Shown: piece by piece, positions 34,346 to 43,841 of the stretch
Layout of the letters: each line of letters begins with the position of its first letter
Position numbering within the stretch: position 1 is the stretch's first letter
From: Blastopirellula sp. J2-11
GTDB taxonomy: Bacteria; Planctomycetota; Planctomycetia; Pirellulales; Pirellulaceae
Assembly: GCF_024584705.1 (NCBI RefSeq)
Contig: NZ_CP097384.1
Location: forward strand, 1,550,001-1,614,000
DNA: 64,000 nt
Direction: 5' to 3'
The notes under the pieces: model-generated
Database searches by the model: none
Told to the model about the DNA's origin: nothing
The model's input: only the letters and a program-made list of their open reading frames with translations
Program-made: the position numbers and the translations under genes

Positions 34346-34954
34346 ATGGTACAACTCACCTTTCTCGTTGCGATAGCTGCCGTCTCAGCAAGTCCTGCTC
34401 ATGGTACGACGCGACATCTGACTCCGCCGTCGTTGCGACAATCGGATGCGGCGCAAATCGCGACCGATGAGGTTGGTTCCGGCGCGCTTCGCCAAGTGAA
34501 ATATGACGCACCGCCGGTCGACGAAGCGACAATGATGCGGCTTCCAGAGTCGGCGCCGGTTCATGTCGAAGAAGCGTCGGTCATGCATTACGAATCCGCA
34601 CCGCTCAATTACGGTCCTTCCGAAGCGTACTACGACCGCACGTCGCGCCGCAGCGACGACTACTACCATGGCTGCGAGCAGTATGTTGGCATCTGGTCGA
34701 AGCATTGTCTTCCCAGTCCCTGGTGCTGTCCGGGCAATATGCGTCAGCACTTTCCCTATGAAGCGACGCCTCACTTTTATTATTACTTTCGCCCTTACAA
34801 CGCCGCTCAGATTGGGCCGCAGCAAGTCGTCGCCGAAGCATGGGTCGCCAATCCGCGATTGCCTTACGCCAACGGCGTGTTTGATGAAGTCTATCGAGAA
34901 TTCGACGCCAAGTTTGCTCCGCCGGCCGAAGCGATTGATCCCTTGGCTCCGTAA
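34346..34954 (+). CDS. Small exported Tyr/His/Cys-rich protein, unknown function
   Basis: A 202-residue protein with a signal peptide (TFLVAIAAVSASPAHG). No family recognised. The central part is rich in Tyr, His and Cys (RRSDDYYHGCEQYVGIWSKH, then CLPSPWCCPGNMRQHFPY, then ATPHFYYYFRPYNAAQIGP), suggesting a disulphide-stabilised or cross-linked wall or appendage protein. Planctomycetes encode several such proteins. It is followed by a strong terminator, so it is a separate transcription unit from ruvC. It neighbours the Tad secretin, but a link is not shown. Confidence 0.78.
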   Translation: MVQLTFLVAIAAVSASPAHGTTRHLTPPSLRQSDAAQIATDEVGSGALRQVKYDAPPVDEATMMRLPESAPVHVEEASVMHYESAPLNYGPSEAYYDRTSRRSDDYYHGCEQYVGIWSKHCLPSPWCCPGNMRQHFPYEATPHFYYYFRPYNAAQIGPQQVVAEAWVANPRLPYANGVFDEVYREFDAKFAPPAEAIDPLAP

Positions 34955-34985
34955 CAGGGCAAGATCTCGCCTAGCGCGCCAACCT

Positions 34986-35013
34986 GGCCCCGTCATCAGT
35001 ACGGGGCCTTTTT
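34986..35013 (+). terminator. Rho-independent terminator
   Basis: GGCCCCGT and ACGGGGCC form a perfect 8-bp stem with loop CATCAGT, followed by TTTTT. It lies 32 bases after the stop of the 34346-34954 gene and before ruvC. Confidence 0.92.
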
Positions 35014-35114
35014 ATGCGCCTCGCTCGAATACGTCACTCCCGTTACAATCAAATTTGGCGTTTGGTGCTGCCGCCAAACGCGCGACCCGCGCCGATGTTG
35101 TCAGTAGGAATGCG

Positions 35115-35615
35115 ATGGAGTGCACAAGAATTCTGGGGATTGACCCAGGGTTGAATATCACCGGATACGCGGTGATCGAAGCCCAAAATCGCCGCATTCG
35201 AATCATCGAGGCAGGCGTCGTCCGCGGCAAGACGCGCGGCTCGCTACCAGCCCGCGTCCGCGAAATCTATGACGGCGTGCGGGACGTGATCGCCACGCTG
35301 CAGCCGCAAGCGATGGCGATCGAGCAACTTTATTCGCATTATGAACGCCCTAAGACCGCCATCATCATGGGGCATGCTCGCGGCGTGCTTTGTCTGGCCG
35401 CCGAACAAGCGGGAATGCCGATCCACCACTACTCCGCGACGCAGATCAAAAAATTGCTAACCGGGTCGGGCAGAGCGCCCAAAAACCAGGTGCAGCTCTC
35501 GGTGCAGCGCGAACTGAGCCTGCCCGAAATCCCCGAACCGCCGGATGTCGCGGACGCTTTGGCCGTGGCGCTGTGCCACTATTATCTGGCGAGCATGCCG
35601 ACGCAGGTTGCGTGA
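35115..35615 (+). CDS. ruvC: Holliday junction resolvase RuvC
   Basis: A 166-residue RuvC endonuclease that cuts Holliday junctions during recombination. The first catalytic Asp is in RILGIDPGLNITGYAV, the catalytic Glu in MAIEQLYSHYERPKTAI, and the C-terminal acidic pair in PPDVADALAVALCHYY. The ATG at 35115 with TAGGAA upstream gives the normal length; the open frame extends much further up but overlaps the terminator and the exported protein gene. It precedes ruvA by 61 bases. Confidence 0.95.
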   Translation: MECTRILGIDPGLNITGYAVIEAQNRRIRIIEAGVVRGKTRGSLPARVREIYDGVRDVIATLQPQAMAIEQLYSHYERPKTAIIMGHARGVLCLAAEQAGMPIHHYSATQIKKLLTGSGRAPKNQVQLSVQRELSLPEIPEPPDVADALAVALCHYYLASMPTQVA

Positions 35616-35676
35616 CGACGCCGATATCCTCTAAAACCTTGGTTTCGCTTTCGACTGCGCTTCCAGGAACCCTTCC

Positions 35677-36303
35677 TTGATTACCAAAATTACGGGCAAA
35701 GTAACTTCGGTCAGCGAGACGGCGTTATCGCTCACCGTCGGCGCTTTTGAATATGAAGTTTTGATTCCCGAGTTCGTGCGTCGGCAATTGCAGAACCATA
35801 TTGGGGAAGATGTCGTCCTGCATACGATCGAATATCTCGAAGGAAACCCTCAGCAGGGGCGTTTGACGCCGCGCATGATCGGTTTCTCGGATCGGATCGA
35901 ACGAGAGTTTTTCGAGCTATTTTGCTCGGTAGATGGCGTCGGCGTCCGAAAAGCTTTGCGTGCGATGGTTCGTCCGGTCCAAGAAGTCGCTTCGTTGATC
36001 GAAGAACAGGACACGAAGGGACTTTCGGCACTGCCGGGCGTCGGTCCGGCAACCGCCGATCGAATTGTCGCCAAGTTGCGCCGTAAGGTGCCGAAATTCG
36101 CCCTGCTGGTCGGTCGCAGCGATATTGGTGATGATATCGCGCCGCGCGATGTAATCTCGGAGACGTTCGACGTGCTCCGATCGCTGGGGCATAGTGAGAG
36201 CGACGCTCGCAAGTTGATCGATGCGGCGCTAGAAGAGAAAAAGAAGTACAAAGACGTTGAAAGCCTCCTGCAAGCCGTCTATCAGTTGAGTCATTCGAGT
36301 TAA
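35677..36303 (+). CDS. ruvA: Holliday junction branch-migration protein RuvA
   Basis: A 208-residue RuvA that binds Holliday junctions and recruits RuvB. An N-terminal OB-like domain ([20 protein letters not shown]) is followed by helix-hairpin-helix repeats ([16 protein letters not shown] and [19 protein letters not shown]). The C-terminal UBA-like domain is [19 protein letters not shown], which contacts RuvB. The start is a TTG at 35677. AGGA lies about 12 bases upstream. No ruvB is present in the adjoining sequence. Confidence 0.94.
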   Translation: MITKITGKVTSVSETALSLTVGAFEYEVLIPEFVRRQLQNHIGEDVVLHTIEYLEGNPQQGRLTPRMIGFSDRIEREFFELFCSVDGVGVRKALRAMVRPVQEVASLIEEQDTKGLSALPGVGPATADRIVAKLRRKVPKFALLVGRSDIGDDIAPRDVISETFDVLRSLGHSESDARKLIDAALEEKKKYKDVESLLQAVYQLSHSS

Positions 36304-36330
36304 CCCCGCACCGCCGAGTTGACAGCCCCG

Positions 36331-37452
36331 ATGTCCTCTGCCGAAACGCTTCCGGACGAAGAACTAGTCGAACCGCTCGTGGACCACGTGGTTGATGCGG
36401 ACGTGGTTCCCCCAGCCGGACATCCCTGTCCTTCCTGCGGCTGTCCAGTCGAGCCGCAAGACAAATTTTGTCCGGCTTGCGGTACGCCCAGCGAAGTCGT
36501 TGAGCCGATCAAGCCCCAACAGCACGGCGATGATCAGCACAAGTTTTTTCAGTGCAACGCGTGCGGCGCCAAGGTAAACGTTTCGCTCGACGAGCGGGCG
36601 TTTGTCTGTCCCTTTTGCGACTCCAACTACGTTGTGGAGTATTCGCCTGAGGCTGTTGGGCGTCAACGGCCCGAGTTTGTGATCGGCTTTGGCGTCACTC
36701 CAGAGCAGGCCGAAACGCGTTTTCGCGCTTGGATCACGGACAACCAATGGTTTCGCCCAGGCGACTTGCATCTGGCGAAGATCGCCGAAAAACTGCGCGG
36801 CGTTTATCTGCCGTTCTGGGGGTTTTCAATGCTGGCCGAAAGCCGCTGGTCGGCGTCGATCGGCGAGTATTGGTATCGGACCGAAACGTACACCACGATG
36901 GAAAACGGCAAAATGGTGACGAAGACGCGCCAAGTGACCGAGACCGAATGGTGGCCTCTGGATGGAGAGCATCACCAGTATTACAGCGGCTATCTTGTCT
37001 CGGCCAGCCAAGGGCTGCGACAGGCTGATGCAGATCGGATCAAGCCGTTCAATCTGCCTGCGCTGAAACGCTACGAACCGTTTTATCTGGCCGGGTGGAG
37101 CGCCGAAGAGTACTCAATCGAAAAAGAACAGGCGCACGAGATTTGCAAGCAAGAGTTCTATCGTCGCGAACAGCAAAACATCGCTTCCTTTTTGCCCGGC
37201 AACACGCATCGTAATCTGGTTGTCCAGACAAATTTCAGTCACGAGAATTCCGACCTCTGTTTGCTGCCGGTTTATTTGCTCAGTTATCGCTATCAAGACA
37301 AGCTGTATCGCTTTCTGGTCAATGGCCAAACCGGCAAGATCGTCGGTGACAAGCCGATCTCGTGGCGCCGGATCGGCGCCGTGATCGGCGGGATTGGGGG
37401 ATTTCTCCTCTTGCTTGTGATTATCATCCTGATTCTCAAATCGTTGTATTAG
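36331..37452 (+). CDS. Zinc-ribbon single-pass membrane protein, copy 1
   Basis: A 373-residue protein. Two zinc ribbons are seen near the N-terminus: CPSCGCPVEPQDKFCPACG and FQCNACGAKVNVSLDERAFVC (with PFC after). A globular domain follows (WFRPGDLHLAKIAEKLRGVY, WSASIGEYWY). YRYQDKLYRFLVNGQTGKI comes before one C-terminal helix (IGGIGGFLLLLVIIILILKS). The ATG at 36331 is used; a TTG at 36319 is possible. It has a close paralog immediately downstream. Such zinc-ribbon/TM proteins are known as unnamed families; function unknown. Confidence 0.82.
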   Translation: MSSAETLPDEELVEPLVDHVVDADVVPPAGHPCPSCGCPVEPQDKFCPACGTPSEVVEPIKPQQHGDDQHKFFQCNACGAKVNVSLDERAFVCPFCDSNYVVEYSPEAVGRQRPEFVIGFGVTPEQAETRFRAWITDNQWFRPGDLHLAKIAEKLRGVYLPFWGFSMLAESRWSASIGEYWYRTETYTTMENGKMVTKTRQVTETEWWPLDGEHHQYYSGYLVSASQGLRQADADRIKPFNLPALKRYEPFYLAGWSAEEYSIEKEQAHEICKQEFYRREQQNIASFLPGNTHRNLVVQTNFSHENSDLCLLPVYLLSYRYQDKLYRFLVNGQTGKIVGDKPISWRRIGAVIGGIGGFLLLLVIIILILKSLY

Positions 37453-37459
37453 TCATTGC

Positions 37460-38443
37460 ATGAGCGACCATCTCGAAAAATGCGCCGTTTGCGGCGCTCT
37501 GATCGACGAAGAGGATCTCTTTTGCGCGAACTGTGGGACCGAAGCTCCGCATCGCGAAGGACAGACGGTCGATAAGTCGACCACTTCGACGCTCAGTTTC
37601 GATTGCCAAGGTTGCGGCGCGTCGATGAGCTATTCGGCGCAAGAGGGAACGTTGCGCTGTCCTTTTTGCGGCAGCGAGAAGTTGATTAAAAAAGTCGATC
37701 ACAAGACCATCGCGCCAGAAGCGGCGATTGCCTTTGCGATCAAACGCGATCAAGCCGAACGGTTGATGCGCAGCGAACTAAAAAAGGGATTCTGGCGCCC
37801 TGGCGATCTGTCGGATGCGGCGATCATCGAAAAGATGACGCCGGTTTATGTGCCGTTTTGGGTCTTTCAGGCGCAGGTCTTTAGCAACTGGACCGCCGAT
37901 ACTTCCGAGCTTCCTTTTGGCGCCGCCGGAGAATGGCGACCCGTCTCTGGCCAGCATCGCGCCGAATATCAAGGTCTGCTTGTTGGCGCCAGCGGAGCGC
38001 TGACGCCGCATGAGACCGATGCGGTCGGGCCGTTTCATCTCAGCGAAGCGGTCCAGCCGCAGACGATCGATTTCGATTCGTTCACCGTCGAGGATTTCAA
38101 CGTTTCCCGAAAGTACGCGCGTCCCTACGCACGAAGCGGTTTGGAAGCGCTGGAACGTCAGGCCTGTGACGCCAAATTTGTTCCGCCGCGCAGTCGAAAC
38201 GTCAAAGTCAATTTGCGCGTCCAGGATATGTCGAGCGAGCCGATGCTGCTGCCGATCTGGATCATGGCCTATCGCTATAAAGACAAAGTCTTTCGCTTTC
38301 TGATCAACGGCCAAACAGGCAAAACATTCGGCCAGGCGCCGGTTTCTTACGCCAAACTCGGCGTCGCTGTTGCAGTTGCAGTCGGCGTTGGACTCGCGGT
38401 TGTCGCAGCGATGGCGTTGTGTGCGGGTATCGCAGGGCGATAG
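37460..38443 (+). CDS. Zinc-ribbon single-pass membrane protein, copy 2
   Basis: A 327-residue paralog of the upstream gene, 7 bases after it. Zinc ribbons are CAVCGALIDEEDLFCANCG and CQGCGASMSYSAQEGTLRC. The shared domain has FWRPGDLSDAAIIEKMTPVY, VYVPFWVF and YRYKDKVFRFLINGQTGKT, aligning in order with copy 1. The C-terminal helix (LGVAVAVAVGVGLAVVAAMA) is Ala/Val-rich. The tandem arrangement suggests the two form a heteromer. No catalytic motif was found. It may bind membrane partners such as the polytopic protein downstream. Confidence 0.82.
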   Translation: MSDHLEKCAVCGALIDEEDLFCANCGTEAPHREGQTVDKSTTSTLSFDCQGCGASMSYSAQEGTLRCPFCGSEKLIKKVDHKTIAPEAAIAFAIKRDQAERLMRSELKKGFWRPGDLSDAAIIEKMTPVYVPFWVFQAQVFSNWTADTSELPFGAAGEWRPVSGQHRAEYQGLLVGASGALTPHETDAVGPFHLSEAVQPQTIDFDSFTVEDFNVSRKYARPYARSGLEALERQACDAKFVPPRSRNVKVNLRVQDMSSEPMLLPIWIMAYRYKDKVFRFLINGQTGKTFGQAPVSYAKLGVAVAVAVGVGLAVVAAMALCAGIAGR

Positions 38444-38551
38444 TCGATTTCTGCGGCCAATTGTCCCTTACCCGCACTTCTTACGCGTTGGTTGTTAGTC
38501 CCCCATTCTCTACGGCAGGGGACCCTCACAAACCATCTTCGGGAGCGGGCC

Positions 38552-41470
38552 ATGACTGATCGGCGTCAAGATTACGCCCAGGCGATCGACTTCGCCTTGC
38601 AAGCCTTCGAGCAGTGGCGTCAGCAGGGATATGTGACGGCCATGAGTCATGAGGCGATTTTGCAACATTATCGCCAACTGGTCGATAATCCATTGGCTGT
38701 CCCGCCAGACGATTTGGCGCCGCCCAAGTCGGACGAGACGCCCCAGGGGCTGCTGCAAGAGTTCCGATATCGCACCTTTCTCGATCAGGAGATTGAGCGA
38801 CACTTGCAAGCGGGTCGACTCAGTCTGTATCAGTCGCAGGTCTGCCAGCGAGAAAACCGGTCTCGCGGCCGAGAAGTGCGTGCCCAGCTTGACATCGAAA
38901 CGCGAACTGCTGAAGACGACAACGGCGCCGCAGAGCCGATCACCGCCGAAACGTTTCCTGCAGCGGAAGTCGCCGCAGAGCCGCGGCGTAGTTTCTTGGA
39001 AGTCGCTTTAGATCCAAAAACGTTGCAATATCTCATGGCGCTGGGGGGCGGATTACTGATGATCGGGCTGGTCATCTGGCTCGCAACGATCGGCTTTTTT
39101 GATGATCCGTTGACAGTGGCGCTGCTGTTGGGCGCCGGCAATCTGGCGATCTTGCTGAGCGGCTTTGGTCTGATTCGTTGGTCGAAATATCAAACCGCCG
39201 GTCGCGGCGTGGCGCTGTTATCCTGTTTGTTGATGCCGCTGCATCTTTGGTTCTATGACGCGCAAGGTCTGATCGTGCTCGACCAGGGAGGGCATCTCTG
39301 GATTCCGGCGCTCGTGATCTGTCTGTTGTATGTGGTGATGGCGCGGCAAGTTCGTGACGCGATCTTCGTATACGTGGTGGTCGGTGGAGCGACGTTGACC
39401 GGAATGCTGATCCTAGCCGATCAGAACGTCGCCCAGTTCTGGCAAGGAGCCGCCGCTGCGACACTGTTGATGGGGATCGCCGCCGTTGCGATTCACGCCG
39501 AGCGCGCCTTTCCTTGCAGCGAGGGTGATTTCAGTCGCGACAAATTTGGTCGCGCCAGTTTTCGCGCCGGTCATGTTGTCTTGTTGGGCGCCGCATCGGT
39601 CTTGATCGGCTGGTGCGTCTCGACTTGGCTGTATCAACCGCTGTTGGTCGACGTTTGGCAAGACTTTTTGCATGGTCCGTTGACCTTCGATCGACCGCCG
39701 CTTGCCGACAGTTTCGCCTTGAAGTCGCTTGCGTTGGCTTTGACGGTCGGCATGATCTATCTGTACGCCTATTCTCATCTGGTAGTCGAACGCAGCGGAA
39801 AGTTTTTGGCCGCCGCGATTGTCGGCTGCTTCTTCGCTGAGTTTGTTTTGATTGATCTGTTGCCGATTGAGATCACTCCGGAAACGCTGATTCTGGCGAT
39901 GTCGTTTACGTCGCTGCTGATCAATGGAATCCGTTTGCTGTTGGTTCGTGCGCCAGAAAACCAAGAATCGAAGCTGATCGACCTTCGTGCGGCCCAAACA
40001 GTCACGCATGCTTTGGCGGTTGTGCTGCTCGCGGCGCCGCTGGCGATGGGGATTTACCAGTACCTGCGAATCGAATATGACGATCCACACGCCGCATGGA
40101 CGTGGGCCTATGTGATTGCGATGCTGGGAACCGCCGTCGCGTGTCGCTTTGGCGCTCATGTCGCGCTGCAAGATGAAGGGGAGGCCGAACGCGTCTACTT
40201 TGTTGGCGGCGCATTGTCGGTCATGTTGGCGACGGTCGGCGGACTAGCGCTCTATGGATTTCAAGCTTGGTACGTCACCGCGCCGATCATGATGGCGATT
40301 CCAGTCGCCTATCTGGTCGCGTCTCGTTTGCACCAACCGCGGGCCGCCAGCGGATTGGAGATCGCCGCGCATCTGGCGACCGCAACGCTGTTGATCAAAG
40401 TGATGGTGTCGTCGTTGGCATTGAAGACGGAACTTGGTTTGACGCCGATCGCCGGTAGCTCGCTTCATCTGCAACTAGCGATCTTCTTCGCCGAGGCTTG
40501 TTTCTTCTATCTGTTAGCGGCGCGATTACAAAAAAGGGCCTTTGGCGTTCACCTGGCGACTGTCGCCGGAGCGCTGGCCGCCTGGCAAGCGCTGTCGTAC
40601 GTCGACGCAGGCGTGGTCGCCTACATCGCTACGTTTGCGGCCGCTGGCTTGATGCAACTGGCGCTTTATCGCTGGGGAACCGCCGATCGCAACGCGCCGG
40701 CCGGAACGTCGTTGGCGCTGTTTCAAAGCGGCAACATGTTGTTGACGCTCGCCGGAACGGCTGGCGTTCTGTTCGCCTTGAATCGCTTGCCGCTTCGAGT
40801 TTTTGACGCTTCGATTGTCTTCTTGCTGCTGGGATTGATGGTTGCTTCGATCATCGCGGCCGGCCTGATCGCCGTCGCCGCTTGGCGTCGCGGGTACTTT
40901 GTCTTGGCGATTTGCCAAACGGTGACGCTGGTCTTGTTTTGTGCGGCGTCGAGTCGACTATTGATTTATCAAAAGGTCGAAATCGCCGTGACGGTGATCG
41001 GTGCGTTGGCGCTGATCGCCAGCCATCTTGGTTGGGCGCGTGAAGATGGCAACCGGCGAGACGAAGTGTCGGTCGGATTGTGGCTCGGCAGTTTGTTGTT
41101 CGCCGTCCCGATGACCGTGGCGCTCCTGTGGCGTCGTTTTCAATTTTCCCCCGATCTGACCGCATGGGGAATGTTCCATGAGATCGGCGTGTTGGCGATC
41201 GCGCTGATATTGGTCGGCGTCGGCCTGATCTGCCGCGTGCGGGGAACGACCATCTGCGGCGTTGGAGCGATGCTGCTCTACTTCGCCACGTTGCTCTGCT
41301 ACGTGCAATTGCCGGGCATGCTGCAAAACGTGGCCGTATACATGATGATCGGCGGGGGGACGTTCTTTGCGGTCGCCTTGATGTTGAGTTTTTACCGCGA
41401 CACGCTGCTCGCTTTACCGCAACGAGCCAAACGGCGTGAAGGGCTGTTTAAAGTGTTGAATTGGCGATAG
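38552..41470 (+). CDS. Very large polytopic membrane protein, unknown
   Basis: A 972-residue protein. The ATG at 38552 has GGGAG upstream. The first about 155 residues are soluble and charged (helical, AIDFALQAFEQWRQQGYVT). From about residue 158 to the end it consists of closely spaced hydrophobic helices, roughly 24 or more, with few large loops. The plan resembles the DUF2157/DUF2339-type membrane proteins, which have no known function, but no signature was proved. It follows the zinc-ribbon pair by 108 bases and is likely co-transcribed. Confidence 0.8.
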   Translation: MTDRRQDYAQAIDFALQAFEQWRQQGYVTAMSHEAILQHYRQLVDNPLAVPPDDLAPPKSDETPQGLLQEFRYRTFLDQEIERHLQAGRLSLYQSQVCQRENRSRGREVRAQLDIETRTAEDDNGAAEPITAETFPAAEVAAEPRRSFLEVALDPKTLQYLMALGGGLLMIGLVIWLATIGFFDDPLTVALLLGAGNLAILLSGFGLIRWSKYQTAGRGVALLSCLLMPLHLWFYDAQGLIVLDQGGHLWIPALVICLLYVVMARQVRDAIFVYVVVGGATLTGMLILADQNVAQFWQGAAAATLLMGIAAVAIHAERAFPCSEGDFSRDKFGRASFRAGHVVLLGAASVLIGWCVSTWLYQPLLVDVWQDFLHGPLTFDRPPLADSFALKSLALALTVGMIYLYAYSHLVVERSGKFLAAAIVGCFFAEFVLIDLLPIEITPETLILAMSFTSLLINGIRLLLVRAPENQESKLIDLRAAQTVTHALAVVLLAAPLAMGIYQYLRIEYDDPHAAWTWAYVIAMLGTAVACRFGAHVALQDEGEAERVYFVGGALSVMLATVGGLALYGFQAWYVTAPIMMAIPVAYLVASRLHQPRAASGLEIAAHLATATLLIKVMVSSLALKTELGLTPIAGSSLHLQLAIFFAEACFFYLLAARLQKRAFGVHLATVAGALAAWQALSYVDAGVVAYIATFAAAGLMQLALYRWGTADRNAPAGTSLALFQSGNMLLTLAGTAGVLFALNRLPLRVFDASIVFLLLGLMVASIIAAGLIAVAAWRRGYFVLAICQTVTLVLFCAASSRLLIYQKVEIAVTVIGALALIASHLGWAREDGNRRDEVSVGLWLGSLLFAVPMTVALLWRRFQFSPDLTAWGMFHEIGVLAIALILVGVGLICRVRGTTICGVGAMLLYFATLLCYVQLPGMLQNVAVYMMIGGGTFFAVALMLSFYRDTLLALPQRAKRREGLFKVLNWR

Positions 41471-41579
41471 CCAACGTTGAGAATGCGGGCAACCGTCTAC
41501 TTTCCTGAAAACGAAACGCAGTTTTCCGTCGTCGTTACGAAAGAGAAGATCGCACTTTCATCGATCCAGGGAGATACGC

Positions 41580-42302
41580 ATGTTGACTCGTCTATTACTC
41601 GCTCTGTTATTAACGGCGGCGGTTGCTCCGCTGGGATTGGCGACCGAATTGGAAGTGAAAGCGACGCAAGATTGGTCAGGTAAAACGCCTGACAAATCAC
41701 TGAAGAGTCTGGCGCCGAAGTCGGGATTTATCACCGCTGCGGAGCCATGGAAAAAATTGTGGACCGCTTGGCGACCGAATGAAGAGATGCCGAAGATTGA
41801 TTTCACCCAGCAAATTGTATTGGTCGGAATTGTGGATGGGCCCAATCTCGTCATGCTGCGCCCGACAATGCAAGTAGAAGAAATTCGCTTTGTCGTCGCC
41901 GGCACGCGGATGGCGGGGCCCGGCTTTGGGTATAAGCTGGTCGCCGTCAACAAAGCGGGCGTCAAACGGGTCAACGGCAACCCGATCGCTGCCGACCAGG
42001 CAGACCAAACAGGCGAAGGTTCGATCCAGGTCACTGTGGTTGGAAAGCTGCAGTCCGGGCTGGTCGCCATCGGCGGCGGAACGACCGGGACGACAATTAC
42101 CGCCCAAGGGATCACCTGGGAACTGAATCTGAGTCAAAACGAGCAACTCCGCAAATTGGCCGACACGCTGAACGGCAAACAGGTGAAAGTCACCGGCAGC
42201 TTAGAACGGAAAGCCGGCGTCGAAATCGCCGAGCGCTGGATCGTGACCGTGAAGAAACTCTCGGCGGCCGCAGCGAACCACGATCGCACCGACCATTTCT
42301 AG
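41580..42302 (+). CDS. Exported protein, unknown function
   Basis: A 240-residue protein with a clear signal peptide (LTRLLLALLLTAAVAPLGLA). The mature part is predicted mainly beta: FTQQIVLVGIVDGPNLVMLR, RFVVAGTRMAGPGFGYKLVA, LNGKQVKVTGSLERKAGVEI. No catalytic motif or known domain was identified. The last segment resembles the OB-like or carbohydrate-binding-like strand pattern of secreted planctomycete proteins of unknown role. It stands alone between the polytopic protein and a transcription regulator. Confidence 0.75.
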   Translation: MLTRLLLALLLTAAVAPLGLATELEVKATQDWSGKTPDKSLKSLAPKSGFITAAEPWKKLWTAWRPNEEMPKIDFTQQIVLVGIVDGPNLVMLRPTMQVEEIRFVVAGTRMAGPGFGYKLVAVNKAGVKRVNGNPIAADQADQTGEGSIQVTVVGKLQSGLVAIGGGTTGTTITAQGITWELNLSQNEQLRKLADTLNGKQVKVTGSLERKAGVEIAERWIVTVKKLSAAAANHDRTDHF

Positions 42303-42445
42303 GCCCCGGCAAATTCGATCTAAAGCACGCGATTAGCAAACGTCAACTCTCTTTCTCAATTGGTTGTTCGCCAACGCTAGGTCGTTGCTGCGGGTGGTAT
42401 TTTTGCAGTTGGGGAGAGAATTGGTGACCGTCTGCCCAATTGGTA

Positions 42446-42451
42446 TATAAT
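42446..42451 (+). promoter_or_regulatory. Sigma-70-type -10 box of the XylR-like gene
   Basis: A perfect TATAAT lies in the sequence TTGGTATATAATCGGAGG. A weak -35-like TTGGTG is at 42421-42426 (19-base spacing). The expected start site near 42458 lies upstream of the ATG at 42503, which supports that start rather than the upstream in-frame codon at 42440. Confidence 0.5.
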
Positions 42452-42502
42452 CGGAGGCGCACGATAGGTGACCAACAGCGCAAGCCATTGGCTGATAATC
42501 AG

Positions 42503-43690
42503 ATGCAAGCAAAAATCACCGTTGGATTTCACGCGCCGACATGGACGGAAAACGCGCGTTGGACGATGGATGGGATCCTGCGATATCTGGCCGAGGAACC
42601 CTATATCCAGATTCGAGATTTTCGCTTCTCGGTTTCGGACGAGAATTTTGCAGGTTCTCCTCCCTGGCGTGGGAAAGTGGACGGAGTCATCGTGATCGCG
42701 GGCCATACGCCGGGCGTAGTCGAGTGGCTGCAACGTGGAGAGGTCCCCATCGTCTGCGCCGTGGGAGACTTGATCGGAACCGGGATCCCTTGCTTCTTTC
42801 CTCAAAGCGCCTCGCTCGCTCGGCTGGCGACCGACCATGCGATCAGCGGCGGTTTTCGCCATGTGGCTTTTGTCGGGACGTGCGAAACCAAAACGTCCGA
42901 AATGCGCCGCGCAGCATTGGAGACGCAGTTGAAGCCGCACGGCATCTCATTGCAGGCTCTCGAACTTCTCTCGATTCCCAACGTCAACTACGATCAGCAA
43001 TCTGACGATACGTTGCAGCAGGCGGTGCGACAGTTATTGGCCAGTTTCCAAAAGCCGACGTTGGTCTCCTGCTTCAATGACAGGATCGCGGCGATGGTCG
43101 TGCGAGAAGCCCAGGAGATGGGACTGTCGATCCCCGAGCAAGTGGGCGTCGTCGGAACCGGCGATACGACGATTGCTCGGCTCTGCGATCCGCCGATCTC
43201 CAGCATCCGCGTCAATCGTGAAGAAACCGGCTATCAGGCCGTTCGTTGCCTGCATCAGCGGATTCAAGGGATCGAGCTAGAACAAACCACTTTCGAAGTG
43301 CCGGCCATCGAATTGGTGGCGCGACATTCCACCGTCGGCGCCAAACAGACGCCGACCACCGATGTTCAGCGGGCGCTTGAGTACATCCAGCGTCACGCTT
43401 GCGACGGAGTTCAACTGCAAACCGTCGCCGATACCGTGCAAGTGTCGCTGCGAACGCTGGAACTCGACTTCAAAAAGACAACCGGCCGAACCATGGGCGA
43501 CTTGATCCAGCAAATCCGCCTGGATCGGGCCAAACATCTGCTGGAAACCACCAACCTATCGACCCAGCGAATCGCCAACCTGGTCGGCTTCTCCCACTAC
43601 TCATGCTTAAACCGCATGACGTCTCGCATGCTCAACATGACGCCGGCGCAATATCGCAAGCGGCATCTGGAGATGTTGAAGGAAGTTTGA
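42503..43690 (+). CDS. XylR-like transcription regulator (LacI-type sensor, AraC HTH)
   Basis: A 395-residue regulator. The N-terminal 280 residues form a periplasmic-binding-like sugar sensor (DGVIVIAGHTPGVVEWLQRG, FRHVAFVGT, VGVVGTGDTTIARLCDPPIS). The C-terminal 100 residues are an AraC helix-turn-helix pair (LQTVADTVQVSLRTLELDFK and LSTQRIANLVGFSHYSCLNRM). This architecture is that of XylR, which activates pentose genes, and it is multiplied in planctomycetes. No sugar catabolic gene is adjacent, so the ligand is unknown. The ATG at 42503 is chosen because a TATAAT lies about 52 bases upstream. Confidence 0.88.
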   Translation: MQAKITVGFHAPTWTENARWTMDGILRYLAEEPYIQIRDFRFSVSDENFAGSPPWRGKVDGVIVIAGHTPGVVEWLQRGEVPIVCAVGDLIGTGIPCFFPQSASLARLATDHAISGGFRHVAFVGTCETKTSEMRRAALETQLKPHGISLQALELLSIPNVNYDQQSDDTLQQAVRQLLASFQKPTLVSCFNDRIAAMVVREAQEMGLSIPEQVGVVGTGDTTIARLCDPPISSIRVNREETGYQAVRCLHQRIQGIELEQTTFEVPAIELVARHSTVGAKQTPTTDVQRALEYIQRHACDGVQLQTVADTVQVSLRTLELDFKKTTGRTMGDLIQQIRLDRAKHLLETTNLSTQRIANLVGFSHYSCLNRMTSRMLNMTPAQYRKRHLEMLKEV

Positions 43691-43841
43691 GCTGGCGATT
43701 TTTGGCTGTTCGCTGATCCTTCGTGGATCCGGTGATCGACTGGCCCAATTTTGCAGTCGTCAGCAACATCCCCCAAGAAACAGAAAAAGGACCCGCGATT
43801 ATCTCACAAGTCCTTATCTCAACAGCCATTCCGGCTTGAAG

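Noticed and set aside
34563-35114. N-terminal extension of RuvC (open frame from 34563)
   Set aside because: It overlaps the exported protein gene in another frame and spans the terminator at 34986-35013; the ATG at 35115 gives the normal RuvC length.
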